A stretch of 64,000 bases of DNA from Metaphire vulgaris (GCA_018105865.1 CM030835.1:22428934-22492933), one strand, 5' to 3'. Numbered from the stretch's first letter, positions 19,827-32,006 are shown. A program made the numbers and translations. The notes: a model not told the origin generated them from the letters alone.

Positions 19827-22817
19827 TAGTAGGGTCATTTGAAGAGGATCCGTGACCATTTTGTTCCTACCTTTTTTTATTGCTGATTCATGTACCTTGG
19901 ACTATTAGAAGAAGATTTAGCTCCTATGTCCCTCTCAAATTTGGCGGCTAACTGCGCAGGAGTCCAAAATCCAAGATGGCCGCCAATGGATATATACCCA
20001 AAGATTAAAAACTATATAACTGTTAAAATTTTTGACCAATCTTGATCAAATTTGCATGGTGGTTAGCAATAACACTTGCTATAAGATGGTTATGCAAAAT
20101 TTCTGCTAATTACATTTCAAAAAGCACAGACCCCTTAAGTGAAGGACTGGTGGCGCGCGTCCTTGGGTCCGCAAACTTGGTTCATTGAATTTTTGACAAC
20201 GCAGCATCTATTACATGCCATAATTTAAGTTCGGGTACAGCTACAGCTTTAAAATATGGCAATCTAACTCAGAATTGAATTTCCTACAAATATCAAGCAA
20301 CCGGAAGTTGATGACGTCATTACTTATTTAATGAGCAAATTAACAAATTAATGTGTGTCAATTGCGCTGCTAATACAACAGCATCTATTACATGCTGCAA
20401 CTGGAGTTTGCACAATGATACAGCTATGACAGCCATGAAACCTGGTAGTCACACTCAAAAACGAACTCTCTACCCATCACAGGTAACCGGAAGTTGATGA
20501 CGTCATTACTTATTTAATTAACTAATGTGTATCCATTGGGTTGTTAACACCATAGCTCCTATTATATGATGCAAATGGAGTTTTCACAATGATACAGCTA
20601 TTAAACTTAGTAAGCACACTCAGAAATGAACTCTCAACCCATCCCAGGTAACCGGAAGTTGATGACGTCATTACTTATTTAATTAGCAAAATAACAAATT
20701 AACGTGTATCTATTGAGTTGCTAATGCAATAGCATCTATTACACGTTGGGGCTGGAGTTTTCAGCTGTGAAACTTGGTAAACACACTCAGAAATGAATTC
20801 TCTACCCATCACAGGTAACCGGAAGTTGATGACGTCATTACTTATTTAATTAAAAAATAACAAATTAACGTGTATCCATTGAGTTGTTAACACCATAGTC
20901 AAGTCAAGTCATTGCGCCGTCGTCGCTTGGCGACGGTTGGCTACAAGAATGGGTCAGTGTTCTCCATCGCGATCTGTCTTGTGCTGTGCGTAGTAGACAG
21001 TCTTCATAAAGGCCAGTCCATGTTGTATAATGTTGCCAATCCAGCATATCCTTGGTCGCCCTCGTCTTCTGTTTCCTTCAACAAGTCCTGTGATCATGCT
21101 GCTCTCGATGGTGTCTTGTAGTTGTCTTATCACGTGCCCAAAGTAACTCAGTTTCTTTGTTTTTACGTGATTCAGTAGCTCTTTTTCTCTGTTGGCCATG
21201 TTGTAGACTTCCTCGTTAGTTAGTAGTTTTGTCCATGGTATGCGTAGCAGTTTTCTTATGCACTTGTTCTCAAAGGCCTGTATGCGTTTTTCTTCTTCTT
21301 TTCTCTTAACGTCCAGAATTCGTATCCATATGTCGCCACTGGCCATACTAAGGTTTTCATCAATCGCAGTTTTGTGTTAGTGTTTATTGAATTGCATTTC
21401 CATAGTTTGGTTAGCATGATCATTACTGTTGTTCCCATGGCTAGTCTCTTTCAATTCCATTTTGCATTCTGCATTGTTTGTTATTTGACATCCCAGGTAT
21501 ATGAAGCATTCTACCTGTTCTAGTGTTATGCCTTCCACCTTGATTTCTGTGATGTTATTGGTGTTGGTCATTATTTTTGTTCTTGCAATATTTACAGACA
21601 TGTTGTATTCTTCTGCGGTTGCCTGTACACGGTCCACCAAGTCCTGCAGTTCTTCCGGAGATGTAGCAAGTAGTACGATGTCTATTATATGATGCAAATG
21701 GAGTTTGCACAATGATACAGCTAATAACAGATGCCATGGTGTTAACAACTCAATTGATACACGTTAATTTGTTATTTTTTAATTAAATAAGTCATGACGT
21801 CATCGACTTCCGGTTATCTAGTATGGGCTGAGAGTTCATTTCTGAGTGTGTTTACCAAGTTTCACAGCTGCAAACTCCAGCCCCAACGTGTAATAGATGC
21901 TATTGCATTAGCAACTCAATAGATACACGTTAATTTGTTATTTTGCTAATTAAATAAGTAATGACGTCATCAACTTCCGGTTACCTGGGATGGGTTGAGA
22001 GTTCATTTCTGAGTGTGCTTACTAAGTTTAATAGCTGTATCATTGTGAAAACTCCATTTGCATCATATAATAGGAGCTATGGTGTTAACAACCCAATGGA
22101 TACACATTAGTTAATTAAATAAGTAATGACGTCATCAACTTCCGGTTACCTGTGATGGGTAGAGAGTTCGTTTTTGAGTGTGACTACCAGGTTTCATGGC
22201 TGTCATAGCTGTATCATTGTGCAAACTCCAGTTGCAGCATGTAATAGATGCTGTTGTATTAGCAGCGCAATTGACACACATTAATTTGTTAATTTGCTCA
22301 TTAAATAAGTAATGACGTCATCAACTTCCGGTTGCTTGATATTTGTCGGAAATTCAAATCTGAGTTAGATTGCCATATTTTAAAGCTGTAGCTGTACCCG
22401 AACTTAAATTATGGCATGTAATAGATGCTGCGGTGTCAAAAATTCAATGAACCAAGTTTGCGGACCCAAGGACGTGCGCCACCAGTCCTTCACTTAAGGG
22501 GTCTGTGCTTTTTGAAATGTAATTAGCAGAAATTTTGCATAACCATCTTATAGCAAGTGTTATTGCTAACCACCATGCAAATTTGATCAAGATTGGTCAA
22601 AAATTTTAACAGTTATATAGTTTTTAATCTTTGGGTATATATCCATTGGCGGCCATCTTGGATTTTGGACTCCTGCGCAGTTAGCCGCCAAATTTGAGAG
22701 GGACATAGGAGCTAAATCTTCTTCTAATAGTCCAAGGTACATGAATCAGCAATAAAAAAAAGTTAGGAACAAAATGGTCACGGATCCCATTGAAATGGCT
22801 TTCAAATGACCCTACTA
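19827..22817. repeat. 3-kb palindrome: about 1-kb inverted arms with internal tandem units
   Basis: The left arm (19827 to about 20899) and right arm (about 21682 to 22817) are inverted copies; both outer ends begin TAGTAGGGTCATTTGAA. Each arm holds four degenerate tandem units of about 170-190 bp, marked by CCGGAAGTTGATGACGTCAT and AATTAACGTGTATC. The loop is a LINE fragment (20900-21681). Long inverted repeats with tandem units inside fit a foldback-type transposon or a large MITE. The arms have no coding frames. A target duplication was not found, and the superfamily is unknown. Confidence 0.88.
20900..21681 (-). mobile_element. LINE fragment in the palindrome loop
   Basis: The minus strand in three frames reads IVLLATSPEELQDLVDRVQA, then VECFIYLGCQIT, then TLVWPVATYGYEFWTL, then LTNEEVYNMANREKELLN, then LSYFGHVIRQLQD, then EGNRRRGRPRICW. 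This is the RT thumb and C-terminus of an RTE/jockey-like LINE that starts just after the YADD motif. Two frameshifts mark it as dead. It separates the two arms almost exactly. Confidence 0.85.
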
Positions 22818-23545
22818 CATAGAACTCTCTCCAACGACCAGTGAAACTGATTTATGTCATTGTCCAAATGACTTCCACTGAATAAAACAATTCCTTGATA
22901 AAATGTCTACTCATGGCATACAGCGCATCGTACTTGATCACCTTTGTATTTGGTTGAGGTTTGGCATGAATAATAATAACTGTGCCGCAGCAATGGTAGA
23001 AGTGTGCAGCGACAAAATGTTTGAAAATAGTAAAATAATAATGGTGCTGTATTAATTGTTAATGATAAATTGAATTATATATCTTCAATAAAGATAAGCA
23101 TAAAATTGTGATGCAGGTTGCAAACAAAATGTGTACTTATGAATAACAGTAGTCAATATTATAATGTATACAAGACAAGAGTATAATATATAGTGCTATT
23201 AGGCCTATACTCTTTCACAAACGCTTGAAAACCTTTGGATTTTCCGTTAAAAGTAGCCATAGTTGGAGCCTATCTGAGTGTTCCTCCAGAAGAGGCATTT
23301 TATAGAAAACGAGTTAGAGTACATTCTAATGCATTACATAACAGCTATTAAATACGAATGATAACAACTAGAAAGCTCAAGTGCTTGAACATCTACCCAC
23401 TTTCCGTTCAAAGTAATCTTAGATGGAACCTTTCTGAGTTTTGCTCGAGATGAGGCGCTTAAATAATATCTTGTATAATTGCATCACATTGCATCGCAGC
23501 TATTACCTGTGATTATACAGTATGTACAGATAGTCAATATAATAC
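22818..23545. other. Intron sequence
   Basis: Between the palindrome and the TRADD-N exon. Two related segments (CTTTCCGTTCAAAGTAATCT near 23400 and TTTTCCGTTAAAAGTAGCC near 23240) suggest an old local duplication of about 160 bp. No exon seen. Confidence 0.45.
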
Positions 23546-23911
23546 CTTGGATCAATGCACGACTTCTGGTAAAATTATCTGGCGTCCATTTAAGCGTTAC
23601 TTTGATCTCCTCTTGAATTATTTTTAATTGATTAAAGAAGGATTCAGCAAATTCCTTCAATCGCCCGTCTTTAGCCATTTCCTCGAGACGAGCGACTTCT
23701 TCCGACTGATTACAGAGGAAATAGAGTGAAACGTCCTGACGTTGTTTGGCTCCAATTAACTTCAGTTGAAGCATATCATTCAATAGGCGATCATCTTCCA
23801 GTTCATCAATTTCATTGCAAATGTTGTTGATACGAGTGACACTATGAGCTGAAATAATTTCTCTTTTCAAGTCCTTTATATATTTCAGCTTGAAACCCAC
23901 ACGAACCACAA
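23546..23911 (-). CDS. Exon: TRADD-N-like domain (module A)
   Basis: A 366-nt phase 1-1 exon between AATGATTGCAG and CCAAG|GTATTA encodes 122 residues. It starts VVVRVGFKLKYIKDLKRE, with DISLYFLCN-type and EEVARLEEMAKDGRLKEF segments, then AESFFNQLKIIQEEIKVTL. The alternating strand-helix plan and the DGRLKEFAESF-like helix match TRADD-N-like domains, which act as adaptors in TNF-receptor-type death signalling and in many invertebrate immune proteins. The paralogue at 45552-45911 has 120 residues and the same phases. The following intron leads to the microexon at 19072. Confidence 0.65.
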
Positions 23912-24479
23912 CTGCAATCATTTGATCCCAATTATCAATTTTATTAGCATATGAATAATGTCTAGCAGTTACTGTGCGTTCTAATACAAATACGAGGGAA
24001 TCGAAATACATGTAGTAATTACGGTTTAAAGGACCATGGATTTGTATTATCAGAGTACTAGAACACAATTATTGAAGTATTAGACATTCCCTCTCTTCTT
24101 ACACTTCTTGATCTTCAAAATTTAAAAAAAAATAAAAAAATTCAAAAAAAATCAATTCAAAAATCAATTTTATCGTCCATTTCAAACACATAGGTTTTCA
24201 TCGGGGACGCCTCAGACCACAAACCGCAGTGCTCATCGGCAGAGCAGACTGTAGCTGAGAAGGGTCGATTCGGTCCAAGTCAAAAACCAAAAAAATCAGT
24301 CAGGGCAACACCAGGACTTAAGGAGGAAACAAATATGTTTTAAGATGACGTCTAAAATGTCTAGAGAAGAGGCCATCCGAATATATCGTATCTGATAGCA
24401 AACCTGGTACTTGAATATGCTGTGTTCTTCCAGTTTGTGGAATTGGCTCAGTGAACAATTAATAATATATCAAAATATG

Positions 24480-25570
24480 TCACTCGATGTCACTCGATTA
24501 GTCCGCCAGGTACCTCTGAAGCGGTGTCTCCTCGACCCACTCCCGACCTGGCTGCTACAAAAGTGTATTACTCCACTCGCTCCCTTCATGACTGATCTGC
24601 TGAACGTCTCACTTGAGTCTGGCCACTTCCCGACACCCTGGAAGTGTGCCGTAGTCAGACCTCGCCTGAAGGCCTCTATGCTGGATCCATCCGAACCGGC
24701 CAGTTACTGTATAGACCTATATCGAACTTGTTTCTTTCAAACTGTTTGAAAGAATAGTCTCTGGTCAACTAGTAGCCTACCAGACCGAAAATAATCTCCT
24801 GCTTGAGATACAGTCGGCCTATAGGAGTCACTACTCGACCGAGACCGCACTGCTCAGGGCTAAAAGTTCTTAATGACATCATTGAGGGTGTTGCCGACCA
24901 TAAACTGGTTACCCTTGCTAGTTTTGATCTCACGGCTGCGTTTGATTCGGTCGACCACACCATCCTTCTGACTAGACTGGAAACAACCTACGGCATTGTA
25001 GGCCCTGCCCTAGCCTGGTTTCGCAGCTATCTTAGCGACCGCCGCCAGTTCGTGGCCATAAATCGGGCCCCATATACGATCACACGACGCTGATCAGCGG
25101 GTCCCACAAGGTTCGGTTCTCGGACCGCTGCTTTTCACACTCTACATTGCGGATGTCGGGAAGCTGATCGAGGCACACGGAGTACTCTACCACACATATG
25201 CCGACGATTGCCAGGTCTACCTGGCGACGACGCCCAATGATCTATCAGCGGCGAAAGAAAGTCGTATGATGCATCGAGGACATAAGAAAATCGATGCTAG
25301 AAAACAGACTACTCTTAAATCCTAGCAAGACAAAATTTATCTGGTTTGCTGCCCCCAGCAGGCTACATCTGATTCACTGGTCTCCATTCCAGTTCGCGAG
25401 AGAAGCGATTGAGCCGGTTGGTAAGATACGACTCCTTGGCGTCACACTTGATACTTCACTTTTCTTCGCTGATCACATCGCAGGCCTAACAAAGAGCTGC
25501 AAGTACAAACTCCGTAGGCTCCGGGAAGTCAGGAAAACACTTTCCACCTCTGCCACCTGATATGGGGGCC
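24480..25570 (+). mobile_element. LINE RT remnant (CR1/L2-type)
   Basis: Plus-strand frames encode PLKRCLLDPLPTWLLQKCIT, then GHFPTPWKCAVVRPRLK, then SAYRSHYSTETALLR-like text in a shifted frame, then LASFDLTAAFDSVDHTILL (motif A), [14 protein letters not shown] residues in a shifted frame, and [13 protein letters not shown] near 25198. The last frame reads [20 protein letters not shown]. There are several frameshifts and stops. It lies in the intron between the TRADD-N exon and the CARD exon on the other strand, so it is antisense to the host gene. Confidence 0.88.
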
Positions 25571-25705
25571 CCTTAACAACTGCTGACGAACAAAAAAAGG
25601 TCGTCGCCAGCAAATTTGCAAACTTGCAACCCCTCTTTGGGGCCCCCCTCCCAGGGCCCGGGGGCAGTCGACAAAGTGCCCCCGCATCCCCTAGTTACGC
25701 CACTG
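25571..25705. mobile_element. hAT MITE right end (partial)
   Basis: A GGGCCC-rich block ends in CCCCTAGTTACGCCACTG, a typical hAT right end. No matching left end or target duplication was found, because the LINE remnant directly precedes it. Confidence 0.45.
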
Positions 25706-26134
25706 ATTGCACCCCCTAGAAAAATTGTGAAGTTATGGAAAAAAGTAAAATTACTTGTTTCTTTCGTCACAAAACCTTGTTTTGCACACCCCTGGAAAAA
25801 ATTTCATTATTTAGTTTTTTAAATATAAATTGACCGGCTAAATATTAGATAAAAGAACCGAAAAGCAAAAAGGGTCATCAACTCCAAAGGAGGCTTGATG
25901 TAGAGTAAATGTAATCTGAAGTAACCAACCGCACAAAATGACTAACAAGCAAAAAAGTTATCAACTTTTTCGCAAACTTTATCACACCGAAACTCTGTTT
26001 GCACCCGCCTGGAAAAATTTATGCGGACGCCAATGAAATCCAGTATACAATACAATACAGTACCAAAATATGGCCATACCTATTTTAACATGCAGCGTTT
26101 GTAGGCATCTATTTGTAAAAGAAAGTCTGCATAC
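25706..26134. other. Intron with a diverged tandem repeat
   Basis: GCACCCCCTAGAAAAATTG (25708), GCACACCCCTGGAAAAAATT (25784) and GCACCCGCCTGGAAAAATTT (26001) are three related blocks, so this is an old tandem array or nested MITE. No coding evidence. Confidence 0.4.
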
Positions 26135-26440
26135 CTCCTCCTTTTTCCAATATATCTGCAATACGGCATTGCTTTGAATGGCGTAAACAACGGATTATCT
26201 GCCAGTAGGAGTTTAGGCTGCATCCTTTAAGAATTTCCAAAAGAGCTTCATTTTTCTCGAAGGGTTTAAATTGTGATAGGACAAAATCTCGCCGTTGTTT
26301 GTTTATGACTCCTGTCTGATACATAAGACCAATTAAGTCATCAATTTCGATCAGATCAACGAATGCTTCATGGTTGTTTTGAATAATCAAAGTCTCCTTA
26401 TTCGTTATTGGCCAATCTCCACCAAATGTTTCCAAATATT
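26135..26440 (-). CDS. Exon: CARD domain 2 (module A)
   Basis: A 306-nt phase 1-1 exon after TTTAAATTTCAG and before GGAG|GTATGC encodes 102 residues. It starts YLETFGGDWPITNKETLII, has IEIDDLIGLMYQTGVINKQR and FEKNEALLEILK, and ends CRIADILEKGGG. Six amphipathic helices, the VINxxQRxxV turn and the DILExGGG end are CARD features. CARDs bind other CARDs and recruit caspases or kinases in the cytoplasm. The paralogue at 48239-48544 has the same length, phases and ends. It joins the CARD at 27247 upstream and the TRADD-N exon downstream. Confidence 0.78.
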
Positions 26441-27246
26441 CTGAAATTTAAAACAATATTTGCTAATTACGACTGCCATTTAATAAATGTTACTGCTATT
26501 CAAATGACTAGGAATACCTTATAATTTGACTTAAATAAAAAACGGACATAAACAAAGCTTTGATGTTATGAAGAGCGATGTCTTTGATCTTTCTCTCTTA
26601 TCACTCAAATAAACAAATCTAAATACCGTACCATTACGATTTTTGCTAAATTTTAAAGCTGTGTCGATGTAACGTTTCTGAATACTACATAAGATCGTCA
26701 ACAATCGATCCGATCTTCAAATGCCCATAATCAGTGCAAAGTGTAGGATTCAACGCATCTTATCACTTCCTCAGCGAACCTTCAAAACCTATTGTCTTTC
26801 TTATCGATATGTCAACGCTGTCAAAGCGCCTTTGATTTCGAACCAGTTTCGTCTATCATGCATGATATTCTGCATTACAATACTCAACAACAGTTTTTCC
26901 AGGGAAACTTTCTGATAACAAATGAGGGCATAATTAAATTGAGAATTGCCCTAAATTATGCTATTCCTATGTTACATGTATTTGGTGCGATTTTCTTATG
27001 AAAAAAAACGTTAGGTTAGCAGAATGACAACAACATTGACGTGAAGAGCCAAAAACGCGGGTTCAATGCGAGGGGCCTTAGGTTTGACGCAGCCTTCGCT
27101 CGCTAGATTGCAGTGACACATTTTGTAGCAATGATAACATTGAGCTAGTCAAACAGGTTGCTGAGCGATATACTGGTCACGCATCCGACAGAATGATATT
27201 GGCACATAAACTTTAAAAAACTAATTGCAACATTTCAATATCTTAC
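26441..27246. other. Intron between the two CARD exons of module A
   Basis: No exon or repeat edges recognised. A few short plus-strand frames have no supporting features. Confidence 0.5.
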
Positions 27247-27552
27247 TTCCATCATTTTCCAAATATTTCACCAAATGCTTCTGATCCGATTTGTCAAGAG
27301 CTTCAAACAGCTTTTCCTCTTGCTGGTTCTCAATCAAGTATTTGATAATCAATTCATTTTTCTTTCGAGCAGTCTCTTGATTTCTGATTGCATTTATCTG
27401 TGTGCTTGTAATGCAAAGGTCCTCATTCAGCTTTTTGTAAAGAACACAATCAGGAAACATCCGATCGACGAGGAATTCATAATGTCGATCGATTGAGTCT
27501 TTCACTTTGTGAGGTTGACTTTGAGGCTCTTGACTGATAGAAGAACCGTTAT
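27247..27552 (-). CDS. Exon: CARD domain 1 (module A)
   Basis: A 306-nt phase 1-1 exon lies between TTTCAATTACAG and GATGGAA|GTAAGA. It begins with a Ser/Gln/Pro-rich linker (NGSSISQEPQSQPHKVKDS) and continues HYEFLVDRMFPDCVLYKKL, then LCITSTQINAIRNQETARKK, then IKYLIENQQEEKLFEALDKS and HLVKYLENDG. Helix spacing and the KYLExDG end fit CARDs. No initiator exon was found. The first exon must lie further upstream, unless this exon is joined to module B as part of one larger gene, since the phases would allow it. Confidence 0.78.
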
Positions 27553-27799
27553 CTGTAATTGAAACACCGAATATGATTAAGCAACAGAAAAACTAATTTC
27601 TGTGCAATGAGAATCGTTTATTGATTAAAATTGTTGATCTATTCGATGATTTTACGTCGTTTAGCACCTGATCTCTGGTTGACAGACGTAGGCCTAATAA
27701 TTGCTGATTTGTAAACTAGGCAATCTGCGTCAGGCAGTGCAATCTTCTGCAAAATAACAACTTAGTTGTGAATGTTAAGTCGTTCATAAATGAAGCATT

Positions 27800-28540
27800 C
27801 TTTCCTTCTTTATGTCTTTCTCTCTCAGAAGATTGACAATCATTTTCCTCCAATTCTCTCCATCTCCTGTCGCTCATTGCTCCATAGTTATTTGTGTTTG
27901 TCGAGTCAAATAATTCGTCCATTTAGCGTCCTCTTGATCGCCATCTTCCCCTTGTTCCTTCCATTCTTCCATTAAAGTAAAAAAGTAAAGTCCTTCCCGA
28001 GCTCTCAGGACTAACTTCAAGGTTCATAGGGCGGCGCTGATCTCCGTTACCAAGGCCCTCAGCCAGGCGACTGGTGCAAGTTACATTATACGTGGCCAGT
28101 GTTCTTATGCAACGCGCCTGTTTACTTCGCGGATTAATCCGCTACTCATTTGCCATAGCCATCAGGCGAAAGAAGGCTGAGTCGACCTTAGGGCTCCTGC
28201 GGGAGTTGAACCTGCGACCTTCTGCTCCATCGTCCAACGTTGTTAGGCCTACCATTCTGTTAACTCTTCGCCCCTATTCAATTCTCCCTTTAATTATTAT
28301 TAATGACAGGTCACCGGCTGAACCCCTCGTGATGTGGCCGGCCTAGGGCAGTTTTCTTCGTATTATTTCCTGTTTTTACGTTGCTGATGTTTTTATTTTT
28401 TCTAGGACTTTGTCGTTTGTTATCTTGCCCATCCTGATGATTTTCAAGATCCTTCTGTAACATCAGATATTTCATCTCCTGTACTGCATTTTCTTGTTTT
28501 ACTGTTTCGTACATTCGTACATTCATGCATTCCAAGTTCT
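27800..28540 (-). mobile_element. LINE C-terminal remnant, split by a SINE
   Basis: The minus strand reads KDLENHQDGQDNKR and RPHHEGFSR-like text near 28320-28460, then IIIKG, then the SINE, then NGRIIXLDKHK-like text near 27880-27920. In copy 2 the same LINE text is joined (HHERFGRI, then GRPRRGWMDEFFDW). It is an RTE-like LINE end far older than the duplication. Confidence 0.55.
27976..28280 (-). mobile_element. tRNA-derived SINE with imperfect target duplication
   Basis: The minus strand carries GGTTCAACTCC, an RNA polymerase III B-box, in GGTCGCAGGTTCAACTCCCG, preceded by GTTGGACGATGGAGCAGAAG as in tRNA-derived SINEs. The body ends in AAGTCCTGAGAGCTCGGG and a TTTAC-type tail. The flanks ATTCTTCCATTAA (27963-27975) and ATTCTCCCTTTAA (28281-28293) match at 11 of 13 bases. 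Copy 2 of the duplication lacks the element at this place. The A-box is worn, so it is probably inactive. Confidence 0.75.
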
Positions 28541-30099
28541 TATCTTACTTCCTGATTTTATCAGTTGTTTGTATATCTGTTTTTGCATAAACAAAATTAG
28601 CTTACTGTATATCATTACAGATTTTTAAATTTTTTCGCACATTGTCTATATACGCCGTGAGAGTGACCGAAAGAATAGGCAGATATCAAAATGGAAATAT
28701 CAACACACTGAAATGATACAGCTAAATCATTATGTCCATTGGCATTGATGCCTTTGTTGAATCGTAAAAGTTATAGTCCTATAATGGCTCACCGTTGCAT
28801 CCCAGCTATAGGACTTTCGACGATGGATTTAGCGCTTAAGAATAAGAAGCTATCAAAGTCTCTTTGCAAATTCACAAGTCAGAATTCACAAGTCTTTCGC
28901 AAGTCACAGTCAAATTTATAAAGTCTCTTTGCTATGCCACAAAATCTCGCTTGGTTGCTTACTTACTTGTTTACTGACTTAGATATCCGTAGGGGATAAA
29001 AATATAATTAGGCGATAACATGCATAAATAGTTTATCGCTAAGTTCGCTAACTCATTTTAGAACACCGAAGGTTGTTTTCTGCAGCCGTGCCTATAATTT
29101 CATGTGCTATTGTTCTCAATTTACTCAATAAATTGCACGAGAATTATACAAATTTCTACGGGATTGGGCAACTGCAACTGGCCCGTGAATCTTTTGGAAA
29201 CAAAATTGCCTTAGAAAATCGTGGTCCCTGGTCTGTAGTAGTTGAAGTTGTTATAGTAGCAGTGGCAGCAGCAGTGTCAGCAGCAGTAGTGGTATAAGAT
29301 CCTCACACATATATTAAAGCATCATCATCATCAACAACCATAGGTTCAACGCCCGTAGGTGCCCGATGCCTTTTCCACTATTGTCTCCCACACCTGTCTG
29401 TTTTGCGCGGCATGGCTTAGCCTTTGTAGGCTGTCTCCGCCCCACTGCGCAATGTCGTCCGCCCATTCTCTGTGTGGTCTGCCCTTTCTGTTCGTTCCCT
29501 CCATTATTCCAAACACTAAGGTCTTGATTTTTCTGTCCTCCTTCATTCTACAGATATGCCCAAACAGCCTTAGTTTTCTTTTTATACTCATCTGCATTAA
29601 ATTTTCTTTCATTTGTACTCTCTGGTATATCTCCTCATCAGGGACGTAGCTAGGCATGGGCTTGGGGGGGCTTAAGCCCCCCCCCAAACCTGACGCAAGC
29701 CCCCCCCCCAAATGAATTCAAGCCCATGTGGTGTTGTGGGCTCAAAAGTTTTGTTGGTGCAGTTAGTGCATTCTTGAGTGATAAGCATGCATTAAGCACC
29801 CATACAACCAATAATTTTACGACTTAATGGTAATGATTTCGTGGCGTCATTAGGCATTAGTTCACTATGGTGCTGTACTGCTATGGGCAGCGATCCAATA
29901 AACTGTATGTTCCAAACAATGCATGTTAATTGTGTTGTGCTAACATGTGGATTCTGTTTCAGTTACTTACTCACTCACTTAGGAATGTACGCTATGACGT
30001 TAAGTAACGTAACTTCAGTCATTTTATATGCATTTGGGTAATTTAAAAAACAAGTGAAACATGAAGTATTTTGGAATGTGACTATGTTGATTAAAGTGG

Positions 30100-30388
30100 G
30101 TGGGTCGTACTAAGACGGATGGATTTTGGTCTCAGTCCATGTCATTGGAAATGTCATTGAAAGCCGCTGATGCTACACTTATAACAATAATGGTTGATAC
30201 TTCGAAGGACGTTTCTCATAACGAGCAGATGAGCATCTGTGTTCGTTACACGCTTCTGCCCAGTCACCAAGTTCATGAAGAATTTTTGGTGTTGAAACAG
30301 GCATTAGTTCGCTATGGTGCTGTACTGCTGTACAGTGGTTCTCACACAGGGCAGTCCCTACTGAACCACTTTAAACCTTTAAACCTTA

Positions 30389-30451
<63 letters not shown>

Positions 30452-31855
30452 ACATATGATTTCCGTTGATGCAACATCACTTTCTGAGGCAATTATTTCA
30501 TCATTGACATTGTTGGGACTTGGTGAATGTACAATTATTGCACAGTGCTATGACGGGGCGTCTGTAATGAGTGGTCATGTTAATGGTGTTCAGGCACAGA
30601 TAAGACAGCACCACAAGACTGCTATGTATATCCATTGTCACTCTCACAGATTGATTCTGATAATAGTTGATGTAGCGCGAGAAGTACAGTTTGCTGATGA
30701 GTTCTTTGCACTGGTTCAGTTGCTATATGTCTTTCTGACAAGACAAAAAGTGCACGAAGTTTTTGTTAATTAAACTCCAGCAAGAGAGCAATTTGACTCC
30801 AAGGGAACTTGGCAGACTAAGTGATACTCGTTGGGCTTGCCGCTATCGAAATGTTTCAGTGATTAAAGAGCGCTATGGTGTCATCATTCACGTGCTGCAT
30901 GAAGTTCAAAATATCGGTGATGCTGACATTACGGTGCAGGCCAAGGGTCTTGTGTTTGCAGGTATGCAACTGTACGTTCATTGTCAGCTTGATTGTTTTT
31001 GTCGCATTCTGTCAACAGCCTATGGTGTGACTGAAACTCTGCAGTCGTCAAACATTGATATTTCAGAGTCTGTGGAACTGATAACTGGCATGATTACAAC
31101 TATGTCAGAATTCCGTGAGAAGTCTCAGCATGGACTGACATTTGGGAAGACACTCTGCAGTTTTGTTCATTGCATGACATTGCAATTACTTGTCCTTTTA
31201 GGCATGACAGTAAGCGCAAAAGAACAGCTCGTGAATCACCGGACATGTACTACATGAGCACTACTGGCAATAGACGAGGCTGCAAGAGAACCATGTGAAG
31301 CCTTTCGTATTGGCTTTTTCAATCCAGTTGTTGATAGAATCCTGAGTGAGTTGAAACGTCGTTTCTCTGACCAGTCTTTGGCTGTCATCAGTTCACTATC
31401 ATCAGTCATATGTCCTAGCAGTCCAAAGTTTTTGAATTTCACAGATATTCTTTCTTTATTGGCAGTCTATGGTGAAACATGTGGCATCAACAAATCGCTT
31501 TTGGAGGCTGAAATGTCAGTAGCCTTAAACTTGCTGAAGAATGATCTTAGAGACAAACTCTCTGCTAGTAATATGCAAACAATTCTGTCTAAGCTGACAC
31601 CATCTATTGCATTTCCGAACTTACTTAAGTGCATTCAAGTAGCGCTGACAATTCCTGTAACTTCAGCATCATGTGAACGATCATTTTCTGCCATGAAGCT
31701 CATTAAAACATACCTGTGAAACAAAACTGGCGATGATCGCCTGAGTGACTTGGCAATTTTGTGTGTTCACAAGAATCGTACTTTGGATATTGGGAAAATC
31801 ATAAACACCTTTGCTGAACGACTGGATAGGCGAACACAGTTCTATTACATGTAGC
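30100..31855 (+). pseudogene. hAT transposase (ZMYM/TTF-type), broken
   Basis: Frames in order read ATLITIMVDTSKDVSHNEQM (start of the RNase H-like core), then LGECTIIAQCYDGASVMSGH, then IHCHSHRLILIIVDVAR, then LGRLSDTRWACRYRNV, then the dimerisation block IPVTSASCERSFSAMKLIKT and LSDLAILC. The CDGASVMSG and HCxxHRLxL motifs are typical of zinc-finger MYM-type hAT transposases. A (TA)n run at 30391-30443 and several frameshifts and stops (near 30443, 30770, 31256 and 31718) disable it. The N-terminal zinc finger was not found. Confidence 0.88.
30391..30443. repeat. Microsatellite (TA)n
   Basis: About 26 TA units inside the broken hAT transposase. It interrupts the reading frame. Confidence 0.95.
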
Positions 31856-32006
31856 GTTATAATAATATTTGAGACCTATAATTGAACAATGATTGATTGC
31901 ATTGGATGTCTGTTAGTTACTATGGTTTAACTAGCCTAGGCCTAAACCGCCTAATGTTTTTGACTAGTAACTTGAATTGAAGACTTTATTAGCAATTTAG
32001 TTGCTT

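Noticed and set aside
20280..20870. CRISPR-like regular repeats
   Set aside because: Units are about 180 bp, degenerate and mirrored in the other arm of a palindrome; this is animal nuclear DNA.
28190..28245. tRNA gene on the minus strand
   Set aside because: The B-box is present but no cloverleaf or intact A-box; it belongs to a SINE.
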